From NCBI GenBank assembly GCA_934486755.1, contig CAKSQT010000032.1, positions 1 through 20,423 on the forward strand: a stretch of DNA of 20,423 bases, written 5' to 3'. Each line of letters starts with the position of its first letter. The first letter of the stretch is position 1. A program made the translations under genes and the position numbers. This document shows, piece by piece, positions 7,321-15,100 of the stretch. The stretch comes from an uncultured Eubacteriales bacterium (GTDB lineage: Bacteria; Bacillota; Clostridia; Oscillospirales; Acutalibacteraceae). The notes under the pieces were generated by a model. The model had not been told where the DNA came from. It was given only the letters and a program-made list of their open reading frames with translations, and ran no database searches.

Positions 7321-8838
7321 ATGAAAAGAATTATTGCTTTAATTATGGCGTCGGTTCTGCTTTTCGGCTGCTTGTGCGGCTGCGGAAAGTCGGAAGAAGC
7401 CGACGACGGCAGTACGGTAACGCTTGTCGTGGCAATACCTTGGGCTACCCAGAGGGATACCAATAAGGTAGAAGGCGTAATAAACGAAAAGCTGAAAGAG
7501 TTTCTGCCAAACACCCAGATAAAGCTGATGCTTGATTCGGCATTTGCTGAGAAGTGGACACTTTGGATGGCAACCAAAAAGGTAATAGACGTTGCTCATT
7601 CTGGTTGGGAAACCAATTTGGAGGCGGAAATAAGGCAGGACACCTATTTACCGTTAAACGATCTTGTGGAAAAGCACGCTCCGAATATAAAGGAAATGCA
7701 AGAAAAGTATTTCTACTGCTATGATAACGCTAAAATGAACGGCAAGCTTTACGCCGTGCCGAATGTCCAGACCTATATCGGAGAAACAACACAGATAAGT
7801 ATGAATGCCGAAAAGTACGGCGAAAAGATAACCGCCGTTTCGTTTAAATCGGATAAAAGTACCCGCGAGCTTTATGAGGTTATTGACGAGTGCCTGCTTG
7901 ACTCCGAGAAAAACGGCGAGGATATGAAGTCAAAGGTAAACACAACTATGCTTTATGAACTTGCAAAAAGAGGTTATCACTTCATAGGCGGAAGCAATTC
8001 AAACATCTGCTATGATAACTCCGACAGCGGCAAAATACTTGACTTTTATACCACAGAATCTTTCAAGCTGTTCTGCGAATACGCAAAGAAGTGGGGCGAC
8101 AGAGGCTGGGTATCCAAGGATATTCTGACTAAGAGTACAACTCTCGGCGTAATAGCAACCGTTGGTTCACGTTATGATGAGGACCCCGTAACCCACCGTT
8201 ATATGGTAAATGCGACAAGCACTCTCGGCTTTCAGCGTATCAACCTTGACAATCCCGAAAACGACGTTTTGGTAGACAATTTCGGCCAGAACTCAACCTA
8301 TTGGTCAATACCGTTCACCTCAAAAAATCCCGTAAGGGCGATAAAATTCATCGACCTGCTTAACAGCAAGGAGGGTGCCGAAATAAGCAACCTGCTTGCG
8401 TTCGGTATCGAGGGCGAGCATTACGAGGTCCTTGATAAGGAAAAGGAAAACATCAAGGCGTTTGAGTACAACCAACAAGGTACAACGTCAACATCCTACG
8501 GTATCCCGAGCTGGATGTGCGGAAATATGATGTTAATGTATAACGTTTATCCTTACGACAACACGATTAAGGAATACGCCGAGAATTATTACAACGACAG
8601 GATCCCGAATATGAAAAAGCACGTGCTGTACGGTGTGGGATTCAGCGATGAAAATGTAAAGCTCAAAATGAATGCCATTGTTAAGAACAACACCGAATAT
8701 GCTCCGTCAATTTACTGCGGCGTTGCAGATGACGCGCAGGGCGCATACAACGAGCTTACGCAAAAGAACAAAGCGGCAGGCATTGACGAGGTAATAGCAG
8801 AGTTCCAGAAGCAAGCCGACAGTTATATGAAAAAATAA
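7321..8838 (+). CDS. Sugar ABC transporter solute-binding lipoprotein (SBP_bac_1 + DUF3502)
   Basis: 505-residue extracellular binding protein of the importer. The N-terminus is a lipoprotein signal. Candidate lipidated cysteines are Cys17 (LLFGC) and Cys21 (LCGC), so the exact site is ambiguous. The body has the family 1 extracellular binding-protein organisation. The final 130 residues or so match the DUF3502 region of LplA-like proteins: a VGFSDENVK-type start, a helical segment, and an ending like AAGIDEVIAEFQKQ. This subtype accompanies LplB/LplC permeases and typically binds larger oligosaccharides. AAGGAGG lies just before the ATG. The ligand is not predictable from sequence. Confidence 0.95.
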   Translation: MKRIIALIMASVLLFGCLCGCGKSEEADDGSTVTLVVAIPWATQRDTNKVEGVINEKLKEFLPNTQIKLMLDSAFAEKWTLWMATKKVIDVAHSGWETNLEAEIRQDTYLPLNDLVEKHAPNIKEMQEKYFYCYDNAKMNGKLYAVPNVQTYIGETTQISMNAEKYGEKITAVSFKSDKSTRELYEVIDECLLDSEKNGEDMKSKVNTTMLYELAKRGYHFIGGSNSNICYDNSDSGKILDFYTTESFKLFCEYAKKWGDRGWVSKDILTKSTTLGVIATVGSRYDEDPVTHRYMVNATSTLGFQRINLDNPENDVLVDNFGQNSTYWSIPFTSKNPVRAIKFIDLLNSKEGAEISNLLAFGIEGEHYEVLDKEKENIKAFEYNQQGTTSTSYGIPSWMCGNMMLMYNVYPYDNTIKEYAENYYNDRIPNMKKHVLYGVGFSDENVKLKMNAIVKNNTEYAPSIYCGVADDAQGAYNELTQKNKAAGIDEVIAEFQKQADSYMKK

Positions 8839-8859
8839 AAGAAATAGGGGTGAGAATTA

Positions 8860-10605
8860 ATGAAAAAACTTATCAGCTGTATTACAGCGGTAATACTTAT
8901 GCTTGCGTGTGCGATGCCCATATTTGCCGCCAATGACAATTCCCCGATAATAAACGTTTATAAATACAACGGCTCGCAATACGAAAAGCTGACAGGCGAT
9001 GTTCAAAACGGCGACTATTTGATGATAAAGGTGGGCTTTAAAAACGCGGTGCCTTCGGTGGCTTCGCTGCGTGTCCGTCTTGAATTTCCGCAGGAGAGTC
9101 TCAGCTACATAGAAGGCTCTGCCACAGGCGAAATTGTGTCGGGTAACACTCAGGCGGGCAATCCGCTCACATCGGTCAAAAACGGCGCGGCGATAATGTA
9201 TTTCAGCACCAATTCGACCGACGGCAACGTTGAGATAGCCTCAAACGTAACCGACATTTCATCATTTGTGTTTGTCTGCAACGCCGTTAAGGGCAGTATA
9301 AAGCTCAGAGCGGTTATAGACAACGCAATGGACAAGGATTATAAGGATATTAAGCTCGCTAAGGGCAGCGCCGAGGCTACGGTGAACGTTTCATCTTGGA
9401 AACTGTCGGACAGCGACTTAAAAATATTCCAAAATCTTGTTAATATGCAGATAAGCGGCTCGGTAACGCTTGAAACGCTTTACGACCGCATAACTGCGGC
9501 GGATAAACGCTACGGCGAGTTTACCGCCGTTGAGCAGGCACAGTTTGCTATCGTTTATCCCGACCTTATGAAAGCGTACAGCAACGCGTGGACGGTTTAT
9601 TACGATCTTGCCGCCGCGGCGGACAGAAAACAGATAGAGGACGTTGCTAACAGCTTTAAAAATACCTATTCTGAGGTTTGGGGAATAAGCGGACCCGACA
9701 AGATAGACGAAAATAACTACAAAACGGTCATTTCCGCCAACACCGCCTTTGATAAGTTGGACAACAAGGCAAAAGCGCTTCTTAAAAAGGAAAAGGCAAT
9801 AATAGATTCTCTTATTGACGCGGCTAAGCAGATGAAGGATAAATTAGAAGCGATAGAGATAGCAAATTCCTGCGCTCAGCTTGAATTTATAGAACCGTTC
9901 CAAAACAATCTCTGGTGCAAGAGTGAGGAAGTAGTCAAGAGCGCCTATTCCGATTATCAGGGACTTATAGCGCAGGCGCAGGCGGCGTATGACGGACTTG
10001 ATTATAAAAATCTTACGGGCGATACAAAAACTACCGTCGATAAGCTGTATGAAAAGCTCAAAGCTCTTACCGCGGCGGTTAAGTCGGCGGCGGCAGCCGC
10101 AGGCGAGGAGTCGTCTATTATGGATGAGATAAGCGCCTTCACAAAGAATTGGTACGCGGTTATCAAGCTAAACTCCCTCACGGTGGGCTTGGGCGACGAA
10201 ACGGCAATAAAAATGATGATGTCAGCCTATGAGAACCTTTCCGACATAGCAAAGGAAAGACTTTCGGTTCAGTATAAGGGCGCGGCTCAGCTTCTTGAAA
10301 TGATAAAGTCTATGAAGTCTTCATCAGGTCAGAACGTAACGCCCGTTCAGGCTCCGCAGGGCGGCACCACCACGCAGATAAAGACAGTGGTTGAGACTAA
10401 GCAGGTCGAGGTTCCCGTAGAGGTTGAAAAGTTAAAAAGCATAACCGATACCAACAAGGAAATACAGCGTATGCCTCAGATATTAAAAATACTTTCCGTT
10501 ATTATGTGCATAGCGGTAGCTTCAATGGCAGTTCCGAGCTATTTCCTTGTAAGGCAAATGAAAAAAACCGATACACAGGGGGAGAATGAAGATGAAGAAA
10601 TTTAA
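8860..10605 (+). CDS. Membrane-anchored protein with cohesin-like N-terminal domain and helical stalk
   Basis: 581-residue exported protein. Signal peptide about 1-23. Residues about 29-178 form an all-beta domain resembling type I/II cohesins (CBM2/cohesin fold). Visible features are GDYLMIKVGFKNA (alternating strand), then SLRVRLEFPQESLSYIEG in place of the cohesin YDPxxLE strand, then NGAAIMYFSTNSTDG and ISSFVFVCNAVKGSIKL. About four divergent helical repeats follow (roughly 186-250, 258-325, 332-403 and 421-487). Then come a charged V/E/K segment (505-525), a membrane helix (about 541-563) and a cytoplasmic acidic tail. The family match to cohesin is by pattern, not search. If right, this is the surface receptor for the dockerin encoded two genes downstream. 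Other beta-sandwich adhesion or binding domains are the alternative. There is no sortase motif and no SLH domain. Confidence 0.8.
   Translation: MKKLISCITAVILMLACAMPIFAANDNSPIINVYKYNGSQYEKLTGDVQNGDYLMIKVGFKNAVPSVASLRVRLEFPQESLSYIEGSATGEIVSGNTQAGNPLTSVKNGAAIMYFSTNSTDGNVEIASNVTDISSFVFVCNAVKGSIKLRAVIDNAMDKDYKDIKLAKGSAEATVNVSSWKLSDSDLKIFQNLVNMQISGSVTLETLYDRITAADKRYGEFTAVEQAQFAIVYPDLMKAYSNAWTVYYDLAAAADRKQIEDVANSFKNTYSEVWGISGPDKIDENNYKTVISANTAFDKLDNKAKALLKKEKAIIDSLIDAAKQMKDKLEAIEIANSCAQLEFIEPFQNNLWCKSEEVVKSAYSDYQGLIAQAQAAYDGLDYKNLTGDTKTTVDKLYEKLKALTAAVKSAAAAAGEESSIMDEISAFTKNWYAVIKLNSLTVGLGDETAIKMMMSAYENLSDIAKERLSVQYKGAAQLLEMIKSMKSSSGQNVTPVQAPQGGTTTQIKTVVETKQVEVPVEVEKLKSITDTNKEIQRMPQILKILSVIMCIAVASMAVPSYFLVRQMKKTDTQGENEDEEI
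10577..10584 (+). promoter_or_regulatory. Ribosome binding site deciding the start of the next gene
   Basis: AGGGGGAG lies only 1 base before an ATG at 10586 but 7 bases before a second in-frame ATG at 10592. The second spacing is normal, so translation most likely begins at 10592. The site lies inside the end of the upstream gene. Confidence 0.75.
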
Positions 10606-12172
10606 GCCGAAATCCGTTATCACCTTGGCAGTTTCCGTTATTCTTATTGTCTGCCTTGCGGCATTGTATTCGTTCAATGCGTCGGCGGAAATGGTCGAGG
10701 TGTATAACGACAAAAATCCGACCTTTGATTTTACCAATATAAACGGTAAGGTGCCCGGCGGTCAGTATGAGCCGCAGGGTGAAATAGTAAGTCAGCAGGA
10801 CGGAATTTATAAGTTTAAATCTAACTCTTATATATTCTGGTACGATCAGGATAACCTGTCATACGCGCATAAAAAATGCAAGTTCAACACGGGTAACGGT
10901 TCGGTTATGACCATCACCACAACCGTTACCGAGTGGACAGGAAACGAATGCGGTATTACGGTTCGTGAATCGCTCGACCCCAATTCTGCGGCGTTTATGG
11001 TTTCGTTCCGTCCCGTCGGCGCGTTCTTTATATATCGCAATATGGCAGGTCAGGATTGGCCGAATTATACAAACGCCGAGCGTGCGCTCACCTTTGGAAA
11101 AGACCCGCTTCACCTGCGTTTGATATTGGAAAAATCCACAGGACGCGTTACCGCTCAGTATAAGCTGACGGGCTCAGTCGATGAGGATAAGGGTTGGTCA
11201 ACCGTCGGAACAACTTCTATATCGTTTGTTAAAAAGAGTTTGCAGTTCTATGTCGGTATGTCGCTTGTTTCAACAGACGAGAATAAAACCGCAGATCTTA
11301 CGCTTGACGGCTTTAACATCAACGTTAAGGCTCCCGAGGGTTACACTGAGGATCCTATTGACGAGCCGAGCGGCGGCGGAGACGATAAGCCCGAAATAGT
11401 GCTTCCCGAGGATATGGAAGCTCCTGGTGACGCACTTCTCTATGAAACCTTTACCGACGGAGATATGTTCCCACAGGAAAAGGATATAAAGATGAACAAC
11501 CCACTCTGGACAGTCCGCAAGGGAAGCCCCGTGCTTGAAGTTGACGCAGAGAAGACCGACAGGTATCTGTCCTGCTACCCCGTAGACGACGATCTGTTTA
11601 TGATAGCTGGAAGTGAATCGTGGACGGATTACAGCGTTCAGTACGATTTCAAGTTCAACAAAGATACTTCTTTGGCTGACGCGAACGATATTGACCTGCT
11701 TTTACGCCATAAAGACCGCGTTATAGGCGCTACCTATGATTATCATTTGAGAATGTATAATCAGTCAACGGGCGGCAACAAGGGTCAGTATATTCAAATA
11801 GGTATAAGAAACGGCAGTAGCAGTTATGTCGGCTCGGCAGATATCGTGCTTTATACCTATAAAATATTGGCGGACGATATGATTGAAAAGGACGTAGACC
11901 ATACCTTAAAGGTTGATGTAATAGACGTAACGTTTAATGTCTATCTGGACGGCAAATTGCTGTTTACATATACCGACGATTGCTCCAAGCATAAGGGCAG
12001 CGACGCCATTCTTGAAGGAAACGTAGGCTTGTATATTAAAAAGGCTTATGTTGAAATTGACAACATAATGGTACGCAAGCTGTTCGACCCGTTGGGCGGC
12101 GATTATGATAACGATATAAAGGGTAACTACGATCAGCCGATACCCGATTATATCCGTCCTAATTACGAGTAA
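10592..12172 (+). CDS. Secreted protein with two concanavalin-like (LamG/DUF1080-type) domains
   Basis: 526-residue exported protein, overlapping the end of the upstream gene by 14 bp. It has a signal peptide (about 1-32, ending NASA). Two beta-rich domains of jelly-roll appearance span about 36-248 and 280-498. A Gly/Asp/Pro linker containing DEPSGGGDDKPE joins them. The second domain starts LLYETFTDGD and ends VEIDNIMVRKL, the layout of DUF1080/LamG-like carbohydrate-binding or lyase-associated domains. The first ends LTLDGFNINVK in a similar way. No catalytic motif, dockerin, membrane helix or wall anchor is visible, so it should be released or retained by binding its glycan. A role in binding substrate is inferred. 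The upstream ATG at 10586 is less likely as the start because of its Shine-Dalgarno spacing. Confidence 0.85.
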   Translation: MKKFKPKSVITLAVSVILIVCLAALYSFNASAEMVEVYNDKNPTFDFTNINGKVPGGQYEPQGEIVSQQDGIYKFKSNSYIFWYDQDNLSYAHKKCKFNTGNGSVMTITTTVTEWTGNECGITVRESLDPNSAAFMVSFRPVGAFFIYRNMAGQDWPNYTNAERALTFGKDPLHLRLILEKSTGRVTAQYKLTGSVDEDKGWSTVGTTSISFVKKSLQFYVGMSLVSTDENKTADLTLDGFNINVKAPEGYTEDPIDEPSGGGDDKPEIVLPEDMEAPGDALLYETFTDGDMFPQEKDIKMNNPLWTVRKGSPVLEVDAEKTDRYLSCYPVDDDLFMIAGSESWTDYSVQYDFKFNKDTSLADANDIDLLLRHKDRVIGATYDYHLRMYNQSTGGNKGQYIQIGIRNGSSSYVGSADIVLYTYKILADDMIEKDVDHTLKVDVIDVTFNVYLDGKLLFTYTDDCSKHKGSDAILEGNVGLYIKKAYVEIDNIMVRKLFDPLGGDYDNDIKGNYDQPIPDYIRPNYE

Positions 12173-12190
12173 AGCAGGAGGTGTGAATTA

Positions 12191-15100
12191 ATGAAAAAAA
12201 CGAATAAATTTATAGCTTTTGCTCTCGGAGCGGCAATCGGTATCAGCTCGTGCGCCTGTGCGCTTTTTGCTCCCGTTGTTACGGCTTATGCAGACGAGGC
12301 GGCTCCAAAGGCTGTTACCACAGGTTCTGGCAAGCTCTCCGACTTCACACAGACCTTTACCGAGGACTGGCAGGGCGGCCTTGATACCGACAAGTGGCAG
12401 GTTCACAAATATAAAGACGACTATGTAGACGATTTCAAGGTTGTAGACGACCCGACAGGCGCTATGGCGGTTGACGAAAACGGCAATTCCACGGGCGAAG
12501 TCAACAAGGTAATCACATACAGCCGTAACGGCACATTGTTAATTCCGACAGACGATTACTGGCCTGTGTCGGGATTAAAAGGAAGAATAGATACCATCAA
12601 TATGCGTATGCGGCTTGACGGTCTTGAAGTTGTAGAAAATAACAGGTCGTCGGAAGGTTCTGTCGGAATGGCGGTTATGTCAAACGGCAACTTCACTACC
12701 GACAGCGTATCGCTTTGGTGGATAACAAAGTATCAATCCACAAATATATTCTTTGTAAGCTCCGATACAATGACGAGCGGCAACAGGGTAACGCATAAAT
12801 GGGATCAGCCATACTACTGCACCCCAGGCGAGGATTTCATATTTGATTATTCGGATTGGTTTGACGTAAGTCTGAAATTTGTACCTGGCGGCGAAAAGAT
12901 ACTCATAGAAATTACCGATAAAAACGGCGAGGTTATGTATTGCAGCCGTACTGTAAGGTATTTTGAGGGCAAGTACGCAATAGGCGGACGTTTTGCTTCA
13001 AAAGCCGAAAACTATAACAATGACGTAAACACCAACGGCACTACATATATTGACGATATAGAAATAAAATTCCGTCAATCAACTATGGATACCGACGAAG
13101 GACAGAAAGACGTCAACGTTTACTATGCGGGCAACACCTTCTACAAGCCTGGTAATTCCATAAGCATTACGGGCGAACAACTCGGAACCACCGTTAAATC
13201 GGCAAAGATTAAGAAACTGAACGACGCTTGCAGTTCCGATTTGCAGAAAGCAAAATACGTTGCCGAGCAAAATTATCTTTCCGCAAAGGAAAGTAACGTA
13301 AGCTGGAACGAATTGGACGCTGTTGCAGGCTCCGAAATTGAATTACCGATAATTCAGGGAACAACGGGCGGTTTGAACTTCTTCCTGCCAAACGGTTTGG
13401 GTGAAGGCGAACCCGAGTGCTACAAGACCGACGGCGCTTACGCTATTTATCTTGAAGCCGCCGAAACAGACGGCAAAGACGCCCTCGTAATCGTAAACAA
13501 CCCTGAAATCAAGCAGGTAATGCACAATGACGGCGACGCGGCAACCGCGGGCGGCTGGCTGAAATTAACGGGAAGCAATATTTCCGTTAAAAATTCGGAT
13601 GACGCTATGTCCGCTGTTATCATTGATAAAAACGGTTCAAGAACTTTGCTTGACTCCTCATACTTTGAGGTTGACACTACCGAAAACAATAACGGCAAGA
13701 AAAACGATTATTTTGCTAAGATAACGGTTCCCGCAAATCTTGCGGCGGGCGATTATCAGCTTATGCTCAACAACGGCTACGGCGGAGATTACGGTTGGAG
13801 CGAGCCTGTTGAATTTAAGGTGGTTAATGAAACCCAGTCGGCTATACAGCACAAAATTGCCAATTTCAATGTTCTTGACTACGGCGCTGTCGGCGACGGC
13901 AAGATAAACGATACCGCCGCAATAGCGTCGGCATTGGCGGCGGCTGAGAAATCGGGCGGAGGAACGGTTTATCTGCCTAAGGGCGTATACCGCGTTTCAT
14001 CAACGCTTTATGTACCGAATAATGTTTCAATTATCGGCGAAAGTATGCAGAACACCTGTATATACTATGACGAATGTGGAAACGTAAAGCGGTTTGACCT
14101 GTTTGTTTACAACGGCAACTTTGAACTTGCAAACGTCTATCTTTACGGTTCAAACGTCGGAACAATAATTAAGCGTTCAAACCTCTATTCGTCCGAGGCG
14201 GGCAAGGTTTACGTTCACGACGTATATTCAACCTTTGACGCTTACAGAAAATGCTCTCAGGGCGGAAACACAAATATGCTCAACAATATGGGTCAGCTTG
14301 AAGCGCAGCTTTGGGTAAGAGCAAACTATCCTGGAATACGTCTTTACAACAATATGGACGCAAGCGTTTCGGAAAAGTTTGTAACCTTTGAAAACGTTGA
14401 GTTTGATCAAGGCAACTATATAACCCAAGGTTATTCAATAGGCAGTTCGTCGCAATATCTGTATTGCAACAACCTTTCGTTTGAAAAATACAATTCGGCG
14501 GGGGCAAGCAAAGCGGCAATATTTGAGGATTGCAAAATGGGCACACCGTGTCTTGCGGCGTCCGCAATATATAAGGACTGCACTTTCAGCGACAACCGCA
14601 CAAACAACCGTGAGCTTATTCTCACCGACGGCGATCCGTCAAACAATACGGTTCAGATTCAGCCCCTGTTGTCGTCGTATTCGGAGGATACCGTAAAGGG
14701 ACTCCTTTATGAAGAGCTTTTGGGTATAGAGGAAACCTTGAAGGACAAAACCGAAGCCGAAGTAGAACAGGCGAAAGCAGAGCGTGTAAACGCCGTAATG
14801 CAGTTTATAAAGACCCACGGGGAAGACTGCACTTATAAGATTCTTTCCACTAAGTACACAAGCGGTTCGCACAAAACTATGTATGTTTATCAGGGGCTTG
14901 GCTTCGGTCAGATCCGAAATGTCGTTGATTCTATTTATATAGGCGAGTATTCCTATATCGCCGTCAACGAAAAGTTCGCGGTTACTCCGAACCGCAATTC
15001 GCGTGTGTTCTTCCACTCTAAGCGTTATCCGACGTTTATCACAAACTGCACCTTCCGCAACGGAATATCAACCTCGACCTACGGCACAGGCGTTGATTGG

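Noticed and set aside
10586..10591. Upstream ATG of the two-domain secreted protein
   Set aside because: Only 1 base from the Shine-Dalgarno site; the in-frame ATG at 10592 has normal spacing.
14639..15016. 125-codon antisense open frame inside the large beta-helix gene
   Set aside because: Antisense shadow of a strongly coding frame; no initiation signal or recognisable domain.
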